Below are positions 45,027 through 56,295 of a stretch of 64,000 nucleotides of DNA, one piece after another. This DNA is from Eupeodes corollae (Eukaryota > Arthropoda > Insecta > Diptera > Syrphidae), in contig NC_079147.1 in assembly GCF_945859685.1 (NCBI RefSeq), positions 237,952,765 to 238,016,764 of the forward strand, read 5' to 3'. Numbering within the stretch: position 1 is the first letter of the stretch; each line of letters opens with the position of its first letter. Below the pieces are notes generated by a model. The model saw nothing but the letters and a program-made list of their open reading frames with translations. It ran no database searches and was not told where the DNA came from. A program made the translations under genes and the position numbers.

Positions 45027-48000
45027 AAGTAAATATTAACTCGCAAAACAAAACAAAATCCCTACTCCTTATAAGGTTAGTAGATTTAAAATTTTAAAAT
45101 AAATACGTATAAATTATTTACATAATGAAAAAGCAGATATTTCTATAGATTTGTTTTCTTTAATCAACACACACGTGATGCACCAATATTAAAATTTATA
45201 AAGCTTTCCGAACTACAAAATAAAATCATAAATGAAAGTTAAGCGATTTTTTTAAGGCCTTTAAACAAAGTACGTAAAACGAAAAATATAATCAAAGTAA
45301 TTTTTAGCTTTTTAAACTTTTAAGGGAACTGTGACTTTTAACTGTAACCATGATAATGATTTTGTGATGGGCTAAGTCGGTTAGGTACTGATCCCATTTA
45401 TGAAGTTGTTGTCTTGGATCAGTGAAAAGTCACAACTTGAAAAATTTGATCAAAATTATCATCAAAAATTAAGAAAGTCAAACATTAAATATTTTTTGAG
45501 TACGAAAGCTTTTTAAAGAGAAAAATCTTTGATTGATTTGTATTGATTACAACTTGCAAACAAAAATGTTTGTATAAGAACTTTCACTTTACTTTTCACA
45601 AACATGCAAAAAAAGTCGATACAAAAAATTAATTTAAAATATAACATCATTTTATTACGGTTTCCATAAAAGCTTTTGAATTCAAAGATTTTTTTATTAA
45701 GCAGCAAGGTATTGTAAGCGCTTATATATATTTGTTTTAATTATAATTTCCAAAAATGTTATTCTTCAAATATTTTACTTTTTTAAAGTTTTTAAAAAAA
45801 AATGTGCCATAAAACATAATCAACGTATCAGAATGTTGTAGCAAGCTTTTCAAATAGTTTTCCAACTTCAGTACAAACTTATTATTAAACCTAAAGTTCC
45901 TTAAAGCCTAACAGCCATTTCAATGTTTTCTTTCAGTTTAAAACAAAAACAGAAGCAAACCGTTTGCTGCCCCGATTTTGTTGGGAATTAAGTTTTTACT
46001 AAAAAGCAAAACAAACAACTTTCAATTTCATTTCAAAGACCTCAAAGTTGTCAAAATATATGACAAAGAAGTCTTAAAATAATTCACGTTTTTCTTATAC
46101 TAAAAAATTAAAAGCAAAGTAAAATTTCAAATGTGTTTTTAAAAGCTCTCAGGTGAACGAAAACCGATTTTTATTTAACCAGTCACAAAACTAAAATCAT
46201 TGCTTGCTTTTATATGCACGATGAATTTTTTGTAAGCCTTAAAACATCAAATAATACAACTTCAATAAACTAAAGGATACACATTCACTTTCACCCTTGC
46301 CAATATTTACTTTTTCTTCTTCTCTACGAAACTACTTACTAATTTCATAACTTTTAAAAATTTAAATCAAAACAAATAAATAAATTGCAAATCATTAATC
46401 TCTTGATTGCCAAATTAAATAAACACAAATTTTCAAATCTGAAATCTAAAAACACCAAGTCTTAAATTAATACAAAACAAAACTTGCACAATTTTGTATT
46501 GGTTCATCAAAAATTCATCAAAAAACATTATACTCATTTACAAATTATATATAAAATATCTTCCATTATATAAATTAATTATCATTATATTAATTAGAAA
46601 AAAAATACATGATTTTTAATAATCACAATAAAAGGCAAAATGTTAAGTGATATTTAAAAAAAGATACAGTTTATAATATTATTATATAGGTTTAATTATT
46701 TTGAAGTATTTTTACACACAAAATAAAATAATTTTAAGTAAAAATAAAGCAACAAAAAAACATTTACATTTAAATTTATTATTACCAATAAATATTATAG
46801 TTTTATTGTAAACATATAAATAAAATTATTATTATTATTATTAACTCTTATGAATCAAGATACTTCCAATAATTGATATAATTAATTAATTATTATATAT
46901 ATTTATATAATTACGATATAATATAAGCAAAATTGAATTAAATTTATTTAAGTTTTGTTATACTTTTATTTTTGTATACATTTTGTTAAATCTGCAATTT
47001 TTATTTTTCATAGATTAATTTGAGGCGAAAGGAAATATTAAAAAAAAATAAAGTTAAACATTTAAGTAAAATAAAAAATAATAATTATAATAATCAAAAA
47101 TAATTAATAAATAAAATATTATATCTTCTACAAAATACAAATACATACATACTCAGAAAAATAAATGTTTTAGATAACAAAAACAAATGATATTAAATCG
47201 ATTTTAATTGTTATTAGTTTGGTTTTTTATTATGATTAGAAATAGATGAAAATTGAAGACATTTTCATATTCGCAGTATTAAAGACGATAAACTAGATCA
47301 GCTATAATCAAGTTGGCCCACAGCGTGGTTTAATAAATTCTTAAAATATCGAGTGACTGCAGAAGAACGTGAGAAAAATATCCTTCTGAGTTTTCAAAAT
47401 TAAGGCAACACTAGAACGTACATCAGCGGAAAAGTGGACATCGTGTGCTTTCAAAAAAAAATATTCTAGATGTCACTCCTTTCAACGCCATGGAATTTGG
47501 AATCATTTTATTCAAATTTTGAATGAAAAATTCATAAACACAGCAGTCCAGGCATAAATAAGTCAAGGAAACGATTTTGCCGACATACCTTGTTTTGATG
47601 ATAAGGTACTTTACTTACATACATTTTGAATTTCAATAAGTGCTATTGCAGTGAATTTTTGTAAATAAAGAACAATGGCAGGAATTTCTTCGAAACTAAA
47701 ACGAAATATACATATATATTAACGATTGCGGTGAAACTTTATCTACTTGCAAGATCTGTCTGTTTGCGGATGATACGCTTATATATGTCAGTGGCAAGGA
47801 CGTTACTACTCTGGAAACACTACTTCAAAGAGATTTAGATTCAATATACCTATCTATAGTTGTGCAAAAACAAATTGAAACTAAATACAACAAAAACGAA
47901 ATGTATGTTCGTAAATAGTAATGATTAAAATGTAAATATTTCAATAAATGGTGATTTCATTAAATGTGTTTCGGAAATAAAATATCTAGGTGTTCATATT

Positions 48001-50374
48001 GGCAATAAATTAAAATTTAAATTCCATTTAAACAAACTCTGTGATAAAATATCAAAAGTTGGGTTTTCTAAGAAGAATCAGAGATTGCATTTGCATGAGT
48101 TGTGCTCTGACCATTTATAATACAACTATTTCCTCATTTTAATTATTGCTCTTCCATTATTTATATGTTAATCCTTGAAAACCGAACTAAGCTGCAAGTC
48201 CTACAAAATAGAGCGATGAGAATTATATTAAAATGCAGCCAGTATACTCCAATAGCTGATATGTTACGCTCGCTAGGGTGGTTAAATGTGATACAACGTT
48301 TAAAATATAATGCACTAATTATGATTTTTAAAATAAAACATAATTTATATCCTGTTCACTTGCAGAACAATGTAGAGTACATAACCAATGAGAGATATGC
48401 ACTAAGAAATGCTGGAGACTTTCGGTTACCTTTATATAGGAGGGCGCAGACACAAAACCTTCTTCTTTATAAAGTGCTTCAGTTATTCAATCGTCTTACG
48501 AATGACGTGAAAAATGTGGTTAGCTTAAATTTATTTAAATCAAAAATCAATTTCTTATTAAAAACTAATATTTTGTAAGCAATTGTGCAAATAGAATTAA
48601 GAGTTTTCAAGACTAATAAAAACAAAAAAAAAATATCTGATGAAAATAGATCATTTCAAGACGAATATGAAACAGAATATTTTGTTGTGCCAAGCAAAAA
48701 CAACGCGGTTACCTGTTTAATATGTCGTGAAAAGGTTATTTAAAAAAAAAAGTATAATATTGTTCGTCATTTTAACACAACTTATCCTCCTGGAACACAA
48801 TTAAGAAGAGAGAAATTAACTTTTGTAAAAAGGTCATTACAACAGCAACAAAATGTGATGTCCGTGGCATTATCTCAAGACTCTGTGGCAACTAAGGCAT
48901 CTTACGAAATTTGCTATACTCTTGGTAAGTTTATGAAACCGTTTACCGATGCAGAAATGGCCAAAGAATGTTTCGAAAGTGCTGAAGATATACTGTTTGA
49001 TAAATTTAGCGACAAAAAACAAAATTGTCTGAAATAAAAAATCTACAGCTGTCTGATTCAACATGTGTGAAACGTATTGAAGACATTTCCAAATATATTC
49101 GTGACAATTTAATAGAAAGACCGCCCCCTGCAGCTGGCAAATTTAAAACATCATAATATCCAAAAATATTATTTTAAACATTTCAGCTAGAAGCCCTGGT
49201 AGCTATTAGCTTTTAAGTATTGTTTTATACATTTATGTGTAGTTCAATAAATAATAATAATAATAATAAATTTAATATAAAACTTTAGGAACTGTATGTT
49301 TTTTAGCTTGGCTTTCGATTTCAGCACTAATATTTCAGCAACATATCAATGACCGGAGTTTGTTAGATATTGCGCAAAATTGAATTTAAGCTTCGAAGAA
49401 TTTTTCAAATTCTTTCCGATGAAAAGTCGAATCCGGGGAATAGATTACCTTGATACAATTTCAAAGTTTTTAAAAAAATCGTGAGTGTATGTACAGATGG
49501 CTGTCCATCCATTACTCGATCTGAAAATGGATTTATAATCTTATTTAAAAAAAATATAATTTGACAAATTTCATTAAGAAAACTTCGCTGCGCTGATTAT
49601 CAATAATTCAAAAATCGATGCTGTGATGAAGATTGTAATTATATTCGAGCGAGAGAATTAAACCCAAGAAAATTTAAAAGCCTTTTGGAAGAATTGGGAA
49701 GTGAGTATGGTGACGTTCTTTTGCATACCTCTGTGCTATGGCTTAGTAAGGGAAGGGTTTTGGAAAGGTTTTTTTTCCTTGTGCCGCGAAATAATACTAT
49801 TCTTACAAAAAATTAAAAAGTTTGGCCAGAATTCCAAGACGATCAATGATGGTGTCTTTTAGCATTTTTATGCGATATCACAGGAAAACTAACTAGCCTG
49901 AATTGAAATTTACAAGGATTAAATAGGTAACATAATTTTACAGATGGCAAGTAAAATATTTGCTTTTGAAGAAGAGCTTAAAATTTTTCATGAAGAAATA
50001 AGAAATAAATAGCTACAAAATTTTCCACCAATGGTAATGGCTACAAAGGAACTCATCGACATTTCTGAAGAAACCTGCTCAACAATATTGAAAAATCAGA
50101 CAAAAAAAAGCTTAACGATTGTAGAAAACCCATGACGCTGTTTTAAATCAAGATCAGGCAAAGTTTTTTGATGAGTCCATCGATTTTAAATCTTGGGGGT
50201 ATACTTAGAATTTTGGAGCATCGTTTCCGAAAAATATGCAATCGTCAAAAGAAGTTCACAGATTCTACCGACATTATTTGGATCTACATTTGTTTACAAA
50301 TCGTCGTGTTCGAGAATGAAATATGCAAACAAAATTACCAAAACAAATTAACTAACTCCCACCTTGATGATGTC
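45025..50374 (+). repeat. Tandem duplication, copy 2 (5350 bp)
   Basis: Second copy of 39675-45024 in the same orientation. Here the hAT remnant continues past the unit end (TGATGTCATTAGG at about 50368-50380), so this end is the original flank and the junction at 45025 is the novel joint. No base difference from copy 1 was found in the rows compared. Confidence 0.95.
47715..48612 (+). mobile_element. LINE reverse transcriptase C-terminal fragment (copy 2)
   Basis: Identical to the fragment at 42365-43262, displaced by 5350 bp. It includes the 137-codon tail at 48165-48578 with the same protein sequence. Confidence 0.85.
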
Positions 50375-50400
50375 ATTAGGTTCTATTATTAGATCTAAAT
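48615..50400 (+). mobile_element. hAT-superfamily remnant of the ZBED/GTF2IRD2-like type (copy 2)
   Basis: Same remnant as at 43265-45026, displaced by 5350 bp, but continuing into DDVIRFYY at its end. It includes the same (TAA)n tail of an inserted LINE end near 49247-49270. Stops and frameshifts are shared with copy 1, so the decay predates the duplication. Confidence 0.8.
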
Positions 50401-50513
50401 AAAGTTTTTAAAATGTGTTCTCAATTACAAAAATCACATTAAAATATTTTCAATAAATAAATAAATACATAATGTTTATATGCATACGGTTGAGCAAGAA
50501 GGATGTAACGAAA

Positions 50514-53011
50514 GGAGGATTTGTCATTTGTCATTTTCATATATCGCAAATTGACAATTTGTGAAATCCTCCTAAATGTTGATGATTTTAATTTAAGTAA
50601 AAAATAAGTTTTAACATATAATTACTTAGGAAAATATGCCGAATATATATAAAAAGAAACATCCTGAAAGGATTATTAATGAAGATGCCCTCATACAAGC
50701 ATTGATAGACATAACAAACAAAATTGAAACACCAACGAGCGCCGCTCGGAAATACAATTTAAACCGAACAACACTAATCTATCGGCTTAAACTTTTGACA
50801 GAAAAGCGGTTCCCGAACGAGCTTGAAAGCTAGGCTAGCAGTAAATATTCTGTAAGTCAGGTCCTAACAACATCGGAAGAAACCGAGTTGACGGAATATT
50901 TCAAAAAATGTTCAAATCTGCATCACGGTCTGACATTTGATATGGCAAAGCGATTTGTTATACAATAATGAGGCGCAATCCATCAATAAGTCTGCGAAAA
51001 CCGGAGAATATAAGCTTGGCCCACCTTCGAGCTTTTACAAAAACTGCTGTGGCAGTTGATGAAACTGGACTTACAATGGTCATGGACTCGATAAAAGTAA
51101 GTTCTGTTGTTTTTTTTTTTATAAAAGGAGTAAAGTTTTATTATAACCGCCAATATATACATATATCTTTGCAGATCATAGCACAAAAGGGTAAGAGAAC
51201 TGTGTCTCAAACCGCTTCAGGTGAAAGGGGAACTTTGACAATGGTTGCAATTGTCAATCCAGCTGACAACCATATTCCTCCTGTCTATATAGGTCATCGA
51301 GAGACGTCAAATCCTTTATTCATGAAAAGGGCCATGTCTGGGGCCATTGGCTTATTTTCTGACAGTGGGTAAATGACTGCAGAAATGCATCTAAATACTT
51401 AAAACACTTAAAACGATTTTCAAAATGATCAAAAGAAGATCCTATCCTCCTGCTCCTAGACAATCATACTTCGCACTGTTCACTCGATGCTATTTTGTAT
51501 TGGGATCGTTATGCTTTCGTTCCCACCTCATACGTCTCATCGTTTGCAGCCCCTAGACGTATCGGTGTTCGGACCATTTAAACGACAGTGCAAGGTATCG
51601 TTTAACAACTATTTGGTAAACAAGCCGGAGGTACCACAGGGGATCACAACATATGACATACCCACACTTTCATCTCAGCCGTTTCTCAGAGCATTCTCTC
51701 CAGAAAACATAACAAAAGGATTTTTATCTTCAGGGATATCACCCTTCAATTCTGATATTTTCAAGGACACTGAATTTTGTGAACCTGCTAGATTCGAAGA
51801 AAATAAAGAAACAAGAGAGTCAACTGCAGCTGCCTCAATAAATTCATTACCTTTGATTGAATCCTCTAACATCGATACAACTGTACCATTATCAACATCA
51901 GTTGCCATTGAAGATGGTTCTACTTCAGCTGCAGCACCTCTAACTTCTGTAATTGAAAAAAACTCATACCACACCGGAAGTTATTCGCCCTTTTCCGTAA
52001 TTAGGGAAAAAGAAATCTACAGGTCGTCCGGTTGGAAAGTCCAGAGTTTATATTGATACTCCAGAAAAAGACCGTTTAGAGGAACTCGCAGCCAAAAAGA
52101 GCCTCAAGCTCCAAATGAGGAACATTCCTAAGGTAAAAAATATAAGGTCGTGAAACGTATACTGAATGATTCTTCGAGTGAAGACTGCGATAAGTACAGC
52201 CTCCGCGATTCGGACACGTCACTACGATGGGAAGAGAGCAACGAAGACCAACCGGAACGAGTAACATTCAGCAAGCATATTATCGCCAATTCCGGAGATT
52301 ATGTGCTTATAAAATTTGGTGATAAAAAGAAGCTCTTTTACGTTGGATTGGTAGCAGCTGTTGAACAGGATACACAGTCAAATATTTCCGAAGACAAAAT
52401 AGGTCAAATTTATTTTACGAGCCCTTAGTTGAAGATATTAAACTGGCAATGTCAATGGACTTGGTAGCCAAGCTCCCAAACCCTAAAGAAATTCCAGGCA
52501 TCTCCAGATCCAAAGAAAAAAAAATAAGATTTAACGTCGATTTTGCAGGTCTCGACATTCGTTAAAATACAAAGTCGGAGGAAGTACGAGTCTTTAGTTT
52601 TTTTAAGAGCCTTAATTTATTAAAACTTTTCTTATCTAGTAACCTATATAGTACCTACTTATCTAAGAATTTATTGAATAAAGTTTTTACGTTTCGAGTT
52701 CATTTAAAGTAAAAGTTTTTATGACGTTTTTCATTGGTTTCACTTATTCTGAAATCCAATGGAACGCTGCAAGTTGCTTCTACTCAATTCTTGGGTTTGG
52801 ACTCTGTTTAGGTGAATTGTGGAATAGAAATTATTTGCTGCCACACAAAAAGTGAAATGAATTGTGCCAATGTGATGGTTTCAGAAGACTTCCGGACACT
52901 CTTGGATGCTTACGGACGTCCAAAGGAAAAAGCCATTAGATTGGCAAATCCTCCCACCAGTTGTCAAAACCTCCTAAGGATCTGTTAAATCCTCCTCAAA
53001 TCCTAGGAGGT
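50514..53011 (+). mobile_element. pogo/Tigger-like DNA transposon, decayed
   Basis: Transposase pieces in order. First is an N-terminal psq-type helix-turn-helix frame at 50636-50833 (TPTSAARKYNLNRTTLIYRL). Then SLRKPENISLAHLRAFTK (50985-51040) and VDETGLTMVMDSIK (51055-51095) follow. Then a GT-AG intron 51096-51174, then GKRTVSQTASGERGTLTMVA and PVYIGHRETSNPLFMK. The DNHTSH block lies near 51460-51480, before IVMLSFPPHTSHRLQPLDVS and VFGPFKR at 51508-51590. A C-terminal tail runs to about 52565. At least two stops and two frameshifts break it. GGAGGATTTG at 50514-50523 is mirrored by CAAATCCTCC at 52945-52954, and more copies of a GGAGG(A/T)TTTG motif lie at both ends. Confidence 0.85.
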
Positions 53012-53519
53012 TTTGTCACTTTTTGAATATTGGTTTTGAGCTTCATATCATCAAGACCCTTTTGAATATCATATTGGAATATTGGTAATTTTCAAATCAA
53101 ATAACAAAGGATCATCTTCAATTATGAAGTTTTTACCAGTCGGCTAAATTTTGGTCCAATAGTATAAAATATTATTTTTGTGTCAAACCCTCCTCGCTCG
53201 AGCATTATTATTTACGATAAAGAACAATTTTTTGTGGCCTGGGGTAGCGTTATAAAACTATAATTGAGGTCCATTAAAAAAAAAGGTTGAGTATGGCTGA
53301 TCTGACAAATATAATTTTGAGTTAGTATAAATCTATTAAAATTGAATTGCTATGCAGTATGTTATAAGCAGGGCCGGATTTCAATGCAAATGCATATTTT
53401 TTTGGACAGCCTTGGAAGCAAAAGAATAATGATAGATTTTCATATTAAGAAATTTGCTTTGAAATGGCACTGTTGGCGCATATTTTGCCTGCATATTTAA
53501 AAAAAAAACTTTAAATGTT
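53012..53519. other. Unassigned sequence right of the pogo-like element
   Basis: AT-rich, no gene recognised. Confidence 0.35.
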
Positions 53520-53893
53520 TAAATAATGTATTTAATCGAAAACTTAACAACACATCAGGTTGAGGATATAAGCAAAAAAAAATAATTTTGCCAATGTTAT
53601 TGAGCAACAGAAAACAAACCACTCTACAATGGCTCGAGCTTTTGACGAATCTGTTAACCTTTTTGGAGAACATATCGACAAAAATAAAATCCTTCTGTTT
53701 TTAACAGATGCAGTACGTTATTTGATGAAAACACCTCACACCCTAAAAATATTTTATCCAAACATAATTGACATTTGCCTGGTTCATGGCCAGGTGTACA
53801 GCTCGAACTATAGGTTCCTTAGTGAGACTATAGTCAAATTTAAGGGGAAAATTAAATATATTTACAAAAATAATGTACATAGGTACGTATGTA
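53520..53893 (+). mobile_element. hAT-like transposase fragment (DUF659-like)
   Basis: The frame at 53629-53904 reads FDESVNLFGEHIDKNKILLF, LTDAVRYLMKTPHTLKIFYP and NIIDICLVHG, fitting the LLFLTDAAPYM..LYPKM.HVTCLAHG block of hAT-derived proteins. Only this block remains, and a SINE follows directly. Confidence 0.6.
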
Positions 53894-53896
53894 CAT

Positions 53897-54163
53897 ATAA
53901 ATAAATAAATTGGGTGGCGCAACAGTCCGTTGGGAACCGGGGCCTTGTGACTTACAATTCTCAACCATTCCTGTGTGCGAGTACTGTTGTCAGGAATGGA
54001 GGGGACCTAAAGTTTTTTAGGCCGAATCCGAACGGCTAATTTGAGAAAGCACTTTTTCATGACAAGATAACTATTGGAGAATTTGTCAATTCCACGCAAG
54101 AGGCAGTGAAAAGGACTTCAAATGGCACAGGCAGTGATCGAACCCAGACCTCTGGCAGCACAA
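53897..54163 (-). repeat. SINE copy 5 (tRNA-derived, ATTT tail), minus orientation
   Basis: ATAAATAAATAAAT is followed by the family body and, at the right, the complement of a B-box: the minus strand reads GGTCTGGGTTCGATCACTGC. The 5' part of the tRNA-like head with the A-box is missing. It is the longest body copy after copy 1. Confidence 0.82.
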
Positions 54164-54305
54164 CATTTTGGATTTTTGTGACATACTTTTCATTTTTTTA
54201 TGTCATATTTAGTAATATTAAGGGCATATTTTAGGCGCTTATTTCTTGTTTTTTAGAACATAAGAATCCGGATCTTCCTACAAGTATGTCCCACAGCCTA
54301 CCTTT

Positions 54306-54640
54306 TATGGCTGAATCACAAACACGCTTTAGCTTCAGCTTCACCTGACGTTTACGAGTTCAGCTATAGGAATCCAATGCATGCTATCACAATCACCTCA
54401 CGTTTCGTTTGACAATCGTAAGGAAAAGAACGTAATGTGACTCCAAACGGAAGCTCTAGTTCAATTATCTGAACATTTGCTTTGTCTGACAGCTCAACAG
54501 TTTAAAAAAAAAGTCAACGAACAAAATATTTGCTCTTTGGAAGGATGAAATAATAGAAATGTCATTCAAAGCAACCTCAAAGCAGGCCCACCGTAACGCA
54601 GATAAAGCCGAAGCTGAAGCGTGTTTGTGATTCAACCATA
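54306..54640. repeat. 335-bp MITE
   Basis: The left end TATGGCTGAATCACAAACAC and the complement of the right end, TATGGTTGAATCACAAACAC, form terminal inverted repeats of about 30 bp with a few mismatches; pairing continues through GCTTYAGCTTC. No coding frame. The superfamily is unknown. Confidence 0.8.
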
Positions 54641-55229
54641 ATGCCTTGCCCAGTGGTTTTCATGCTCTCTGCGTTACCTAGCCATCTCAATCATTGGGCT
54701 TTTATTCTTCTGGCTAGGGATGTTTTCATAAACGACGAAAATCTGCGTTAGCAATCGTTTTTCTGCTTTGTTGCATTAATGAACACATCAATTCTGCAAA
54801 ACGAATGCAGGCCTGTCTAAGTACAATATATTTAAATAGTCGCAGAATATTCATAATCGTCAGAAAAAAATCACCTACATACGTGGAAAGCAGCAGCTTC
54901 TTCAATTCAAAAAAAAAAAAAAAATTGCTAACCGCCACTATATTTAAAAAATATCAATTAAAACTTCCTTTTTTCCCACTTCATATTTTACTTTTACCTT
55001 TACAGATACCTGCGCAGTAAAAAAAATATAGATGCACAATCTGCCCGACGTTGCTGTCATATATGAACATATCTTCAACGGTTCATCTGTTTCGTCGATT
55101 GCAAATCTGACTTTATGACAATATCTAACGCAGGTCTAAATTAGGCAGCCATTTATGAAAACACCCTAAATCTACGTCGTTGTACAGCTCGTGGTTCAAT
55201 ATTTTTCTCTACTCACCTTCTATGCAATC
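54641..55229. other. Unassigned sequence
   Basis: No gene recognised. A poly-A run at 54909-54923 may mark an old retroposed end. Confidence 0.35.
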
Positions 55230-55745
55230 TTTTAACATTAAAAGGTTCGGTTAAGTTGTTTAAAACACAAACGGACTATTTGGACAGGGATGCCAAATTT
55301 AGACAAGGGTCCATGCAATTCGTTTCTGTAGATACTGTCATATGCGGCCTCGATGAAAAGATAGTGGGTGTAGATTTTATGTCCTTGGGTTTTTTTTTAC
55401 AGGATCTGTCGTAATGTGAATATTTGATCGAACGTGGACTTTTCTATTCTAATAATTTACACGCTCCCATATTAGAACAGAGAAGATTTTGTAAGCGATG
55501 TTAAAGAGACTGATTCCCCATAAAGTTGATGCAGTTTAGAGGGTCTGCTTTTTTTCAGAATCGGGCAACAATACTGATGTTCTATTCATCATGAATGCTT
55601 TCTTCCGACCAAATTTCACAGATACGTTGGTACATGCTGCTAACCAACTTATATTCAGCTGCTTTAAAAAGCGAATGGTCATATGGCACAAGTTTATGCA
55701 ACTATAGCTCAGGATTTGTCTCGAGCTTATCTGCATAGACAAGCG
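55230..55745 (-). mobile_element. LINE reverse transcriptase fragment
   Basis: The minus strand contains a GISLFNIAYKIFSVLIWERV piece (about 55470-55525), then RSTFDQIFTLRQIL- and YTHYLFI-like pieces (55340-55440). These are the NFRGISLLNxAYK, GRSTxDQIFTLRQI and hydrophobic LFIDF blocks of RTE-like elements. It is heavily decayed. Confidence 0.65.
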
Positions 55746-55885
55746 ACTTTACATATCTTCAAACAAAAATAGTCAAGCGCTGTTCAGTAGTAAGTTATTT
55801 ATTTTGAAATGGCAAACAAATGACAGCTGTCAAAAAGATCAACTCTGAGGAAAATATTGCCAGATTAAAAAACCACACGTCTTCA
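55746..55885 (-). mobile_element. mariner-like 5' fragment
   Basis: On the plus strand GTTCAG.AGTAAGT..TTATT.TGAAATGGCAAA and AAAACCACACG also occur at about 30970-31025, the start of the mariner remnant in cos intron 1. This fragment keeps only that end. Confidence 0.55.
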
Positions 55886-55997
55886 TTGAACATTTGTGAT
55901 GACAGGACTATCGGTCTGTAGAGACCAACAATCCAACATCCAGTCCATGATTCGGTCATTCCAGTTTGGATTTTTCGAGCGGATCAAAATCCCGTCA

Positions 55998-56291
55998 TCA
56001 AATTTGACGTTTGTGTTGTAGGTAGTGGTGAGCATCCATTTTCCACAGCCTTTTTGAAATTAAAATTTCATTTCGTTTAAATTGTCGTCGAGTCCCTAAA
56101 TTCATTAATTCAAAGTTATCTTTACCAGGCACAGCTTCAAAGCTTTCGACCGACATCCTATGAAAATTCTTATAGTCTGCACCGTCCTCCCATAGTAAGT
56201 CCTTGAGTAGGTGCGCCTCCAAATCATAAATTTCCCTTACTTCGAGAAATGGATTCACCCAAAATCTGTGCTTTCTTTTCAGGTTAAGCAT
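55998..56291 (-). pseudogene. PIF/Harbinger-type nuclease N-terminal fragment
   Basis: A minus-strand frame of 97 codons reads KHRFWVNPFLEVREIYD, then LWEDGADYKNFHRMSVESF. This fits the RxWWVHPxxxxR..G.(Y/F)xxLxxDLxxDxxxFxxFxRMS pattern at the start of Harbinger-derived nucleases. The catalytic region is not present. It is probably a transposon relic, though a short host gene cannot be excluded. Confidence 0.55.
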
Positions 56292-56295
56292 CTAT

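Noticed and set aside
39675..50374. CRISPR-like or satellite array
   Set aside because: The repeat is two long copies of 5350 bp carrying transposon relics, not short repeats with spacers.
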